Made by a program: the position numbers and the translations under genes
Shown here: positions 12,873-25,500 of the stretch, piece after piece
How the letters are laid out: each line of letters begins with the position of its first letter
Position numbering within the stretch: the first letter of the stretch is position 1
Assembly (NCBI RefSeq): GCF_000004075.3
Contig: NC_026657.2
Span: forward strand, 4,402,001-4,466,000
Source of the DNA: Cucumis sativus
Taxonomy: Eukaryota; Streptophyta; Magnoliopsida; Cucurbitales; Cucurbitaceae
Reading direction: 5' to 3'
DNA length: 64,000 bases
The notes under the pieces: model-generated
The model's database searches: none
The model's input: the letters and a program-made list of their open reading frames with translations, nothing else
Told to the model about the DNA's origin: nothing

Positions 12873-12882
12873 GCTTTTATAT
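12873..12882 (-). promoter_or_regulatory. TATA box of U2 copy 2
   Basis: The minus strand reads ATATAAAAGC about 25-33 bases upstream of the U2 start at 12849. The surrounding ctccaccRcttttat is shared with the first copy. Confidence 0.8.
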
Positions 12883-12913
12883 CCATTGTGTTCTATAACC
12901 TTTTTGACCCAAC

Positions 12914-12924
12914 CGATGTGGGAC
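12914..12924 (-). promoter_or_regulatory. Upstream sequence element (USE) of U2 copy 2
   Basis: The minus strand reads GTCCCACATCG, an exact USE match. It ends 75 bp upstream of the transcription start, exactly as in copy 1. Confidence 0.9.
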
Positions 12925-13186
12925 AATGACCTGTATCCCTCCCCCTAAATATTAAAATTAAAAATCTATCATTCTTTATTTTTCTTCTATTAATTTATTT
13001 GCTACGTTATTATTATTATTATCCTTTTTTGTTTGTTTGATGTATTCAGAATTGTGAGATTGGAGTTGGACTATACCCATCATAATTTCTCATAACATTT
13101 CTTTTTTAAGTTTAATCTCCATCATTCGCTACTTTATTTTAGTTTTTTATTATTTATGTTTCTTGGTTCGAAAACTATTAACTTCC

Positions 13187-13562
13187 GGGACGTTTGTGGC
13201 GCAGGTTTCAAATCATGTTTAGTGAAGACACTTATTGATCAATGGTGCAGACGAACAACGGTCATCGATTTTAAGACGATTGGTTAGTCATCGACCATCA
13301 TAGCAATCAGTCGTCAAGGGTTATGGCTATTGATCATTGAGCATCAGTATAATCGTCTGTTAATAGGCATGAGATCGACAATTAACAATAACGATTGGTT
13401 GTCGTTGATCAAGATGTTCATCCCACGACAGTAACATCCAAAGTTGTAGGTCACAAGTAATCAAAATTGATCACCGATGATTAAGACAATTGATAATCAA
13501 CGATCAAGATGATCCAGAGCCAATAGTTAAAACATCGATGATCAAGATGGCCAAACACCCCC
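13187..13562 (-). mobile_element. MITE-like element with GGGTGTTTGG ends, copy 1
   Basis: The right end reads ggccaaacaccccc, whose complement GGGGGTGTTTGGCC matches the left end of the related element at 43478. The left end reads gggacgtttgtggc. The interior, full of short 'gatcaa', 'cgatca' and 'ttgatc' words, is the inverted complement of 43690-44090, for example the stretch with 'aggcatgagatcgac' and 'ttgtaggtcacaa'. No transposase is present. The terminal sequence suggests a PIF/Harbinger-type or similar DNA transposon; the superfamily is inferred. Confidence 0.65.
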
Positions 13563-14390
13563 TTATCGATTTTGGCATAGGAAAGAAAAGTATTATAAAT
13601 TATAAAATTAGTAAAAACATTTATAAATATAGCAAAAACATTTACTCTATGATGATAAATATTATTTGTGTCTATTAATGGTAGTATCTATCATCGATTC
13701 TAAAATTTTATATATTTTGTACTTTGATTTATTGTGTTGCATTCGAAAACAATCCTTTTTCGTGACTTACTTTCTAATAAATTGTATATCAACTTAAAAC
13801 GTTGAATGCTTGCAAGTATACTAATTAACACCTTGATTCAAACTTGGTTCAAAAAATATTATGCAAAACATATGATTGTTTCAAGGAAACTTCTAAATTG
13901 TTATAAGAAATAAATCTAGACTTTTAACTAACATCACATTTGAAAATTCTCTATCCATTCAATTGTTACATGTAGGACTTCCTAAAAATTTAATATAAGA
14001 ACAACTTCAAAGGGAATCTAAATTGGAAGTCTAAATTATTAAAAAAAGCACTACAAAGGCTCTTGATCATTAGAATTATATGTCTCACGTAATGTTTATA
14101 CAACCAAACCTAATGAAAAGTATAAATGGTAACACTTATAAAAGTACATTTGTACCATTTGAATTCCATATTAGTTATTCAGTTTTCTATTTTTGTTTTC
14201 TCTGTAAACACACATATATATAAAGATGTATCTCAAAAGAATTAGCTTACCTTTTACACCCACTTTTTTTACATTTTAGATACAGAAAAAGAAAAGAAAA
14301 GGAGAAACAAAAACTTTGTACTCATTTCAAATAATCAAGAAAATGGATCCTTTCCGTGGATGTAGGCATTCTTTGGCCGAATCATGTACG

Positions 14391-14470
14391 TAAATCTTGC
14401 ATTCTTCTTCTTCTTCAACTATTGCTTGTGTAAATCTTGCATTCTTCTTCTTCTTCAACTATTGCTTGTG
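14391..14470. repeat. Perfect 40-bp tandem duplication
   Basis: The 40-base unit starting taaatcttgcattcttcttc and ending attgcttgtg occurs twice with no difference, so the duplication is recent or the match is maintained. Confidence 0.95.
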
Positions 14471-14819
14471 TGTTCTACTCCATTCAAAATTAAACCACCA
14501 CAGACAAAAGCTTAGGGTTTGCAGAGAACAAGAGGAAGAAGAGAGGTATTCTTTTTTCTTTCGTAAAGTGTAGAAACAAGAAAAGAAGAGGAGTTCTTTT
14601 TACCTTCTTCCATGTGTACGACCACCTTCAAAAGAAGACGTAACTTCTCCTCCTCCTAGTTTTCTTAGCAAGCTGTCCTCCACTTGTTTTGGTCCTGCAA
14701 AAACCGGAAAAAGCCCAACAACATTGATACAATTTTTAAAGTTTAAAAATATAAGTTAATATTAGAAAATTGTACGATCATTTTAGAAATAATAACTAAG
14801 AATATAGTAACATTTTTAA

Positions 14820-14990
14820 AATGCAATTATAACAAAACTATTGTCGATAGACTTGTATTGCTGAGAGACTCGTATGATCTATCGGTAATAGATCAATATT
14901 TACAACATGGTCTATTAATGATAGATTTCTATCATCGATAGAATTTGACAAATTTTGCTATATTTGTAAATTTTTTAAAATGTTACAATA
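14820..14990. repeat. 'ctatcggtgatagat'-type dispersed repeat
   Basis: Variants of 'tctatcgRtaatagat' and 'gatagatttctatcatcgatag' alternate and form short palindromes. They are followed by 'gacaaattttgctatatttgtaaat'-like sequence. I recall this arrangement as a common repeat of cucurbit genomes, and related short copies occur near 32240 and 48110. The family name is unknown to me. Confidence 0.55.
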
Positions 14991-17900
14991 TATTTTATTA
15001 TTTTAAATTATCCCATTAATATTTTTATCTTACCCAGACTGCTCTAACTATTTAAAATATAACAAAAATGAATAGAAAAGTATAATTGTAGAGACTATAA
15101 CATTAAAATAATTTATTGAAAACACCTCTACAAAAAAAATGATAAAATTTTGTTCCAACTGAAATAACAAGAAAGAAGAAAAAAAATTGTGATTAGAAGT
15201 AATTATATATAATGAACCGACCAGGTGCGGAATAAAGGCGCATTTGTAATGTTGTGTGCGCGCACGAGTGTGAGAGAGATAAAGTTTGGGCGGTTGAAAG
15301 ACGTTCGTGTGGGCAACTTCCACATCTAATGTTAGCAAGCTAGCAAACATGTGCCAATTATTATTATTTTCATTTTTTTTGTAATTTAATTGTTAAATTA
15401 TAATATAACTTTAGTTATTCAACACTAACATTTTAAATCAAGAACTTCATATTACCAATATATATACGCAATGAGTTATGGATAAGAGTGCTTTCAATTG
15501 ATTTTCATAATTTAAAGTGTCAAATAAATTCTTAAATTCTTTAATAACTATTTGGATTTCAAAAATTAATCTTAGAAGATAGGATTAATGTTTAAAAACA
15601 AAAAATAAAACCATTGGTTTTGAAGTGAAGTTCTCACAATTAAGTTAATAATTAAGGTTTAACTAATTTGAAACCCTAGTTCCATATTCATAATCTTTTT
15701 GAAACTTCTCAATTAAATTAATTTAGAAGGGGACTAATAGAAATCAATCGTGTTAGCTTGGTCGCCACTAACTAATTAATGTGCTTTTGTTAAGGATATG
15801 CCTTCAACTCTCTCTTCTTCAAAATGAAACCCATTACTCTTCTTTAAATATAGCATTTATATCTTTAGTATTTTTTATGTGTTATTTCCTTTTTCTTTTC
15901 TTTAACTTCTATTATTATATTCATCTAAACTTTGTTCCATCTTAATAAAAACCTCTTACAGTACAAAAAACTCTCTTAGATTTAGGGTTTGTTTTATGTG
16001 CATTTGAATCTTTGTAGAACATGTCTTAAAAATTTAATAATTGTTTATGCATTTGAATCTTTGAAGAGAATGTTGCAACTTTTTTATTTATTAAAAAATA
16101 GTCAATTTTAGTTTTTTTTTTAAACTAATTTTATATATATAGTCAAATTGAGAAGTGGACTTTAAAAATCATATTTTAATAATACCTTCTTAAAGAGGGT
16201 ATTGTAACGCTTCAAGTTTAGGAGCAAGATACATGAATGAACTACTACCACATTTGAATTAGAGAAATTTCGAAGACATAAAAATAAGATGAAAAAAGAC
16301 TTAAAAGATTTGAAGTTACCAATAAGGTGTACATTTTTAATTTCTTTTCGATAACTCAGTTAAAGGAACTCCATAGTTAAGCATACTTATATGGACCAAA
16401 TATATATTGGGTGATCTTTGGATTGATTTGTGAAGACAACTTTCACTCTTAGAAGCTCAATACAAATAAGAAGGGACCATCGATTGCTTAATCTAAAATT
16501 CAATTTCTAGTTTGAATCCTAATACCTAACATGACATTACAAATTTAAACGTTCAAACAAACTAACTGAGAGGTTGATTCTAATGGTTGCTACTTTAAAA
16601 GCAAGAGAGCAAAATTAAAGTAAATTTGGGTTGGTAAAATAAATGTAAAAGTAAAACTTGAGTACTCATTTGCAATTGAAATGCAACTCTCTCTTCATGC
16701 TCTTTTTTCACACAACTGATTATGACGTCTTAGTAAATAAAATTGACCTCTCAATCAACGTGGGTACACATCCATAATACATCATGCATGCATGAGTGAT
16801 AATTTTAATTTTTAAAGACCACAAGTTTAGAGATTAATCCAATTTGCACCCTCACATGTTTTTCAACTTGTTCTTTGATATAATGCCATAAACTAAAGGA
16901 ATATAAAAGAAATGATAAGAAATTAAAATTGAAAATGAGAAGTTCTAATAATAATAATAATAATAATATTTGAGATATAATAACTTTGATGAAATTTAAT
17001 ACGTTATGTATTGGTGTGATATATAATTATCTAAAAAGGAAATCGCGGGTTTAAAGGGAAGAAAATCCAATTTGTTATATGTTTATTTAAATAAATTACA
17101 ACGTTTAATAATACCAATAGTACTACTGCTAATAACAAGAAGTGATGTCAAGTTATCCATACTTAGACATGATCTTTGTAGGTGAGATTTTTGATTCCCC
17201 ATCCTTCAATTTGATGTATACTATCCATTATTAATTTCAAATGTTGCAACAATGTCATGCATAAAAAAGTTAAAAAGATTGTCCTAACAATTATAGTAAT
17301 ATTGAGTTGAATTAATGGTTATTATAAATGTAAATTAACATAAATAACGAAATAAAAAATAAGATGTGAATCGATAAAAATAACAAAAATAAATAATTGG
17401 GAAGTAATTATTACAAGGGTGGGTAATTGAGAATTTTTTTAAAACCCACCCATAGTCTAATGCTAAACGTTTCCTAAATAATTTTCTCCCATTTTTTAAA
17501 CCAAGGATATTAAATTTAACTTTTTGAGTATATATCATGATTTTTTATTTGTATACTGATACTAATGACATTGTCAACTACTTTTAAAAGTTATTTAAAG
17601 ATATAATTGCAATATTTAAGAGGGTGTTTGGGGCCAGAGTTGTATAAAATTATATAATAACTTTCTCTTTGCTATTTTTGATAGTTTGATAATTTAGGAG
17701 TATAGATTGTAATAAAGAAGTATTTTTTTCTGTTAACAAAAAGAAATATATAGAAATTTCTGAAAGAGAAAACTAAAAATGTAAAAGGGAAAATTATTTT
17801 AAATTAGGTGACAATAAATAAAGAAATGAATTTAAAGAAGAAACAAGTTTTAAAATGAAAGAAAATCGAACTAAAATCTTCAAACAAAGGAAAAAAAGAA

Positions 17901-19264
17901 AAGAAAAGAAGAAGTCAAAAAAGAGAGAATTACTATAAAAGTCAATACATTCATGAATTGAGGACTGCCACGTATTGGACACAACTTCTCTAATCGTGTG
18001 GATGTGCTACGAATGTTCTTTCATTAACTATTTCATTAAGCCATTTATTTTATTAATTAAAAAAATTAGCCTCATAATCATTACTTCATAGTCATAAAAG
18101 AATTGATTTTGATGTGGAATTAATTCTCTATTTGAAAAGAGAAGTATCATTTTCTAATATTGAAAATATTTTTTGATTTACTTGTATGATAATTTAATTA
18201 TCATTTGACATTAAAAGCTCAAAGAAATTTGAATGATATGGGACATGGCATAGAATTATTTTTAGTGTATAATTAAGCACTTTTTTGCAACTCACCATTT
18301 TTCTAAGCATCAATAATCAAACCACATATTATTTCTGGTAATGGGGTTGGTCAAGGGTTAAGTTGCAAAATTCCATTCTTTGAATGACTTTGAATTAAAT
18401 ACAAAAATATAAATAAAGAAACAAGTAAGTAAATGCGTTTTGAGAAACATATATTATATATGTATTAAAAAACTATATGGTATAGGGAAAGAGATATAAA
18501 AAAGAAAGGTCAATGTAGTCAAGAAATTATAATGTTAGTCGTCCCCCAACGTCCAACCAAATAGATTATTAAAAATACTTATTTTTTGTTATTACTTTCA
18601 CGTTCTTTCCACAATTTAGAAAAGTAAAAAAAGAAGAAAAAGAAAGTCTCCACTTTGAAATTAACAAGTTCATTTTTAAATTTCATATACTAAGGGTGCG
18701 ACCAATGTTTCATTAGTACCATACAAATGTTAAGATTTTAGTTTAATTTATAGAAATATAGATAAATATATGAAAATAATATCGTTGTAAATCATACTTT
18801 ATGTTGATGTTGCAATTGATCTAATAGAACGTGGAAATGTCGATCAAACTTTAATATAAAAGGTATGATCACGACGTACATATATGTATAGTGGTAGAAT
18901 AGACACTAAATAAAATAACATTATGTATAGTTAAGTGAACAATATTATGCCTAATATAGAGATTGATAGACGTTATCTCTATTGCCCTTATCATACTAAC
19001 TCGTGGTTCAATTGGTTGGATAAGAATAATATACTCTTGAAAATAAAAAAAAACTACGTCACGTCTTTGAAAAGATATCATCATCCATGCTGCATAAATA
19101 TAAACTATTTTGTAGTTATGATGCTTCTTCTACAACTTTAAATTAAACGTCTTATGATCAAGCATGTATCGTTACTCAAATTCAGATCAAACAACTAATC
19201 GAACTATCCACAAGAATTAGTCTTAGTAGCAAAAGCGGATTGATCAAACTAGAAAAATAAGTTA

Positions 19265-19895
19265 TAGTGACACTACTAATCAAGACATTGTGTTGTTGAA
19301 AATAACAATATGGATTATTTCTTAACACAATTCTATTGACACAATTTTTGCGTCAATAATTAACGATAATTTCTTGGTGTCGTTTAAAAAAATTTCAAAT
19401 GAAAAAAACCCCAATTTTTTTTTTTTAAATTTTCCTCCATCGTGCAATTAAAACTAAATAAAAACCCCCAAATTTTATCTCAAGCAAAAATATTGCCGTC
19501 GAATGAAGCCTTAACGCAATTTCTTTTCTCTCTCTACCAAAAACATAAAAAAAATTTGTGAAACGAAGTGTACTGCGTGGTTGCGAAGAACCCTTGCCTT
19601 CCAATTTTGGCCACCTACCGCGGTCAATTCCACACTCCAGCCATTGCCTTCGTTGTCGCCACAATAAACCTTCGTCGTCGAACCCACCAATCTAGCCATT
19701 GTCATCGAATAAATTTATTTAGAAATATGAGTTTTAGTGACACTTGAAATCAAGAAAAAAAGGTGGGAGGGAATAAAATGTGTCGTTAAAAATAAAAATG
19801 TGAAATTTTTGGTGACACAATTTTCTTAACACAAATTGAGTTTTCTTGACACAATTTTTACGTCATTAATTAACGACATAAATTATGTGTCACTA
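19265..19895. mobile_element. Small DNA element with TAGTGACAC inverted ends
   Basis: The left end reads tagtgacac (19265-19273) and the right end gtgtcacta (19887-19895), perfect 9-bp inverted ends on a 631-bp segment. Inside each end lies a direct repeat of 'ttcttaacacaa' then 'ttgacacaatttttRcgtca' then 'taattaacga' (about 19318-19370 and 19811-19875). No transposase is seen. Open frames within do not resemble known proteins. It could be a non-autonomous CACTA or other TIR element. Confidence 0.5.
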
Positions 19896-21415
19896 AAAAT
19901 TACCCTAATAAAAAGTCAACGTTTTCCTTCACTCGTACACTTTCTGATTTTAAAAAAAGTTGACGCTTTCATTCCTTTTGCGAACCACGACCGAAAAAAA
20001 TCCTTACTTCATCCCACGTTGTCGCTGTCTTTCTCTCTCATAAACGCTCTTCACGACTTTCCCTCTCTCTCAAAAGCTCTTCGCCCACTGTTTGGAGGAG
20101 CTCACCAAAGTTGCAGGTAGTCGAAGAATCTGTGGACAATGAGATCGATTAAGTCCATTTATTAGTTAGTTTGATTAGATTAGATCATACATACATGTTT
20201 ACAATTAATTTATCTTTTGGATTATTGTAAAACCTTTAACAACAATGTAATTACATTTTTTATTATCAATAAAAAAATCTTTATAAACATATAAGTGAGG
20301 TAAGTTGAATCATGAATCTAATTTATTTATATCCATCATTTATATGTAAAAAAAAAAGTGTTGTAATTTGAAAAATAACGATGCCAAACAAGTGTCGACA
20401 TATAAACCTTTCTTAAACCGAAACAGTGTCTTAACCATTATAGGTTGGCTTAGCGATAGAAAGTTAAAAAATTAACATTTAAACATGACGTAGATATATC
20501 GTCATAACATTATGGATGAAGATAAATATAATATCATATATCATTCAACAAATATTGTTAGAGATTAAGAAAATAAATAACTACAAATTTAAATATAAAT
20601 TAATTGTGTCATATTTTTTAAACATTTCACAAAATTCAAAGATTCTGATTTTTGTAACCATTTGATGTATGATTTTTGAAAATAAGTTTAATTAGACGCG
20701 TTCTTCACTCGTAACAAATCAAGTCAAACGTTGAAAATTAAAAAAAATTATAATTTTAAAAAAATTGGTTTTGTTTAATTTCTAAAAATAATTGGCCAAA
20801 AATTCAAGAATGTTTTCTCGAGAAATGTGTGAAAAATTATACTATATCATTTAGGGGAAAATAAGCATAAATTTGGACAAACAAAAAATTTAAAGACAAA
20901 ATCAAACTTAAAATTACGACCTCTAATTCTTCTAATGTCACATCACAAATATAAAATAGAATTTTGAACCTACAATTAAGAAGAAAAAAAAACGTGCTTG
21001 TGAGTAGTTCAACAACGATATAAATGAAAAATCAAACGATCGACGTAGTTTTGAAATAGTAATTGATATTGTATGTGGTAAGTTTGAAATCTATGACATA
21101 TTCTAATCAAATAACAACAAGACATCCCTTTTTCCTGTATCTATTGGAAAGCGTCATAATGGAAGTATAATAAAGAAATAAACTTCTCAGCCAACTTCTC
21201 CACCACCACCACCATGTTCCATGCCCCCACACAATTTTATTTTATTACTATTATTTTTAAAATCCAATATATTTGAAGAAAATCGCATTTAAATATAATC
21301 ATAATCTTCCAATGTTCATATTATATATATACCATCAGAATGTCCCCCACTAGTCTCCAGGTTCTCACCAATATAATTCTCTCTTTCATTTTTGTGTTTT
21401 CTTCTGTTCATATTA

Positions 21416-22564
21416 ATGGAAAACTCAGCCACCTCCAGAATCTGCAGCCACCGCGAGGAGGATACGTGCGAACCGATGTTTCACGAGGACCGTAGTTGGA
21501 GTACTTCTTCCTCCATGGACGATCTTCTCATGTTCGATGTTCGTACTACAACTCATTCTTCTTCTTATGAGTCTTTTCAAACCAGTCTTTGTTGTTCCTC
21601 CGCCGTGGACGGTGGAGCTCAGCCTTCTGCTTCCTCCTTCCGACTGAAACGGAGGAAGATGGCGGCCGATGATGATCTCGAAGATACTGCCACTTCTCCT
21701 CCTCATCCTTCCATTGTTTCCAAGGTACTTTCTTTTAGCAAATTAATATCACATTTGTGAATAATTTCAGAAGTAATTTAAATTTCTTTTTCACGAACAT
21801 ATTTTCTTTCGTTGTTATCACAAATAATTGAAAATTTTTTAGGTAAAATTTGAAAATCAGTAGCATTTTTCAAAACTAATTATTGTTTGCTTTTAGCTTC
21901 GAGAGAATTCAAATGTTTTCTTCAAAAAAGATATGGAAACAACAGTATGAAAGGGTGAGATAACAAAAATAGTTTTTTTAATAACTATTTCATATTTTTT
22001 TTTTAAAAAAAACTAAATTTATTTTAAGTAAAAAAAAAGTTCACTTCTTAGCCAAATTTCAAAACAAAGTAAGCTTTTTTAGTTTTCAAATTTGAAGTAC
22101 TTTTTCAAGCTTGTCTGATCACATCAACCCCTGTAATGATTTCCTTTCCATTAGGAAAACAAGAAAGTAGTTTTTATATACATATATTAACTTGGTTAAT
22201 TAATTTGGCCTTCTAATCAGATGGATGAGCGTAGTTCTAAGCAACAGAAGAAGCAAAGGGCAATGATGAATCAAACAAAGCACAAGGTTTCTAATTTTTA
22301 CCTTAAAAAATATGTTGAGTTCGTTTTGATATTATAATAACATCATTATTTGAGATGCAATATATATAATCTAACTGTGATTTTTGGGGCTATGCTTTAT
22401 TTTTGTAGGGAAACGGAAGTGAAGACTATGGGGAGGTTGAAGATAGAATAACTGAAGTGGGTTTTGTGGGGAGGGATAACAATAAGAATCATTGTAGCAC
22501 AGGACTTAAGAACATTGGGCTTTGTTTAGTTCCTGTATCCATGGCTCTCAATTATTTTGCTTAG
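21416..22564 (+). CDS. Unassigned protein with bHLH-like GLCLVPVS tail
   Basis: Three exons: 21416-21724, 22221-22286 (66 nt) and 22409-22564. All introns are GT-AG in phase 0, giving 176 aa. Residues 1-103 are Ser-rich and acidic, with a basic RLKRRKM patch near residue 81 that could be a nuclear signal. Exon 2 is highly basic and Gln-rich (SSKQQKKQRAMM). The end, STGLKNIGLCLVPVSMAL, resembles the C-terminal tail of some plant bHLH factors (bHLH68/110/112 group), which end with a GLCLVPVS-type motif, and 66-nt exons are common in bHLH genes. No helix-loop-helix region is visible, and the two short introns hold no missing bHLH exon. It may be a bHLH-derived protein that lost the domain, or an unrelated nuclear protein. 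The ATG at 21416 is the first in frame. Confidence 0.6.
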
Positions 22565-25500
22565 GGTTCTCCCTTCTTCAATTTCTTGTATACACAGTGT
22601 TTTATATATACACATATACATATATCCAACTAGGTTGACACATTTGTAACATGCATTTTCATCATTTTTCACACCATGTTTTATATAATATCCATGTCAA
22701 CTTTTTTGTTAGGGTTTTCCCTTGATAAATACATATATATATACATATAGTACACATTGTTTCATATTGATCTCTTTTATCTCCCTTATCTAGATAATTA
22801 AAAATGCCTAAACATTGATTTGTTAAGAAAATGAATGAATTTTATTTTTCACCTATTTGGCATGTAATATGGGACCAAAAACTTCTCCTTAGATATACTC
22901 AAATAATCCTCCTCGAAATTATTTTTGACAACGTACGACTTTGCTTGCATTTTAAACAATTCTCTCCTCTGGAATAAAAGAAACACTAAAAGCCTCCCTT
23001 CAAATAAAGGAATGTTATTTTATGTTTACTCTGGAGTAATTACTTAACTTGGAGCCCATTCCTTGTCCTAATTTATAAGCTCAACCACGCATATCACAAT
23101 AATGGCCGCTACATCAAGACATATTACATGACTAAATACAAGGGATATGACTACCAACTACTCAAATATTTTCATAAATGTATGTGTGGTTCACTTTTAG
23201 ACATAGTTCTTCGTGACTTTGATTTTTAGTTTCATTCAAAATCTTTCACACCATTGGAGATATTTGTCATCAATTTTGTATACCGTGAATATACTGCTGA
23301 ACATGTTGTTCATTAGAGAATCACTGAGACTTCAAGTCTTAAACAATAATGAGGTCCCTTTACTCTCATTGGCTTGAGAGAAATTTGTTTATGTTAAGAC
23401 GTACTATAAACATGTTATTTATTAGAGAATTAATCACTGAGACTTAGTTGTGATAATTAATCATTAGAGGTCCATTTACTCTCATTGTGATAATTTCATA
23501 CGAAAGTAGTTGTTTGATTGTCTCAATGAATCTGATCGTCGATCCTTAACTCATCAACTATATATCCAACCTCTTGTAAAATTACTTTCTATGGTTTTAA
23601 ATTTTGATTATCAATTTAGAATACTCAATATTCTAATATACCCCCACAACAAAATATAATTTTTCATAACATAACCTTCACGTGTGGTGGTTGGATTCCA
23701 CTTCGACTCTACGGTGTTTTAGGATTGCAATACATTTATTTTTGCTTCCTAACAATCAGTCCTTATAATGGTGTCACAAAATGTCGTTATATTAAACATT
23801 CTTCTTTTACCACTTATGGACAACAAAATTGAAAATCATAAATACTATATTGAAATTAATTAGGAAATAAATCCAACAATCCAATCCCAAACTTTAGGAG
23901 AATTATCAATCAAGTAGGAAAACTAATTAACAATATTATTCATTTTATTAAAATTCATTGAGCATAGATTCCACAAACATATTCTTGAACATTTTAGGTA
24001 GATAAAATCATTGTCTGCGACTTCATCGTCGCAAAGATTCTCCATTTTGATTAAATGGTTTTGGCCCTTTCTTTTTTGAAACCATTTTTGACTTATAACA
24101 ATTCTTTCATTGACGTCCAATTTTGTTGCAAACACTTGCAATTGAACTTTCTTGTGTATTCTATGTATTGATTTGAACTTAGTCTCTCACCTAAAAATTT
24201 TATTTTCTTGTTGCTTTCTAGTCTATTATATTCTCCACAACATTTGCCTTGGCTTTATAACACTATCTAGAGATTTTTTACTGCAATTTTAACATTCTCT
24301 TCCATTCCAAAACGAACCACATCGTCTTCAAGCTTTATCTTTGCTTGAGATAGTTTTCGAATTCTCTTCACGAGGGTGTCAATCTTTCAATTATTGCTGT
24401 TAAGTACTGGTACTTGAAATCATCGCTCAAAGACATATTTTTAGTATGTATATATCAGGAAGAATTACATAGATTTCTTGTACTTAATTGATCATCATTT
24501 TTGAACTAACAACAATGAAATTTCATGAAACTAATAGCACAAAAATGTGCTAGCCACACTTACTTCGAAGTTATTTCAATATTTTATATGTTTATTTGAT
24601 TATTTTATAAGTTTCAAGGACCAAAGAGGTAGAATCGAATGTTATGACAAATAAAACTAAAACAGACCAATTCGAAGTACTAAGGAAGAGATTAGGCCTA
24701 AAGGACCCCAGCATTACGAATTGACTGCTAAAAAGGGTGCAAAATATGTTTTTTGTTTTTGAATTGTGACTGTGCTGTGATGCTATTCTATAGTGTCACA
24801 GGGCCGTGGAGTAGATATAAATCGGTAGCTTCAATTTTTAGGTAAGATCTTTTGATTAGGGTGAGTGTTTTGGGGAAAATGACCACCCGTTTTCTTAGAT
24901 TTTTTCTGTCCTCTATCCACCTACAATATTAGTTTTTAGTTTGCTTTCATCTTATTTCTGTAATCAACGAAAAAATGATGCGAGTCTCTATCTTTTCCAC
25001 CATTATAATAGGGTAAGATCTTGTTCTAATTTCTAGTTTTGTTGATTATTATGAATTACATTTTCTTGTTATTGTTGACAATCAATAATGCTTGATTATG
25101 TAATTCCTTGTTTTAGACTAATGTATAATAGGTGACATATAATTGTATGTTAATCTCAGATAGATTTGTGGTAGACAATAAAGAGTATTATTCTGTTCGC
25201 CTACATAAAACCATGTTACATTTGAAATTAGGTTTTTTCTATTAGAAATTTATTCTAGTGCAATTTCTAAAGCGTAATGAATGTGGTTGGTTAACTTGAT
25301 TTGTATGCTTTTCATCTACTTAAAACTGACTAGTTTGATATTTAGGACCATTGGTTAGCTTTTTTCTAATAAATTGGGCTAGACATAGAAAGTTAAGATT
25401 TATATATATATTGATAATTCAATGATAAAAAATTACCGTGGACGATTCCATTCCTCTAGCCTAGAATGTTTTATTTGAACGCGCTTCTATCTTTATTTTT

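Larger units (their letters stand above)
12925..21415. other. Long gene-poor AT-rich intergenic region
   Basis: No protein gene is supported across this 8.5 kb. It contains the transposon-like elements and repeats listed separately (13187-13562, 14391-14470, 14820-14990, 19265-19895), a short GC-richer patch at 15220-15330 and many A or T runs. The last 250 bases before 21416 probably hold the promoter of the next gene. Open frames here are short and match nothing I know. Confidence 0.45.

Noticed and set aside
15048-15350. 100-codon open frame on the minus strand
   Set aside because: The C-terminal half is pure AT-rich low complexity and no start context, splice partner or homologue is recognised.
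19425-19705. Two overlapping minus-strand frames of 64-79 codons
   Set aside because: They lie inside the 631-bp TAGTGACAC element and resemble no transposase or host protein.
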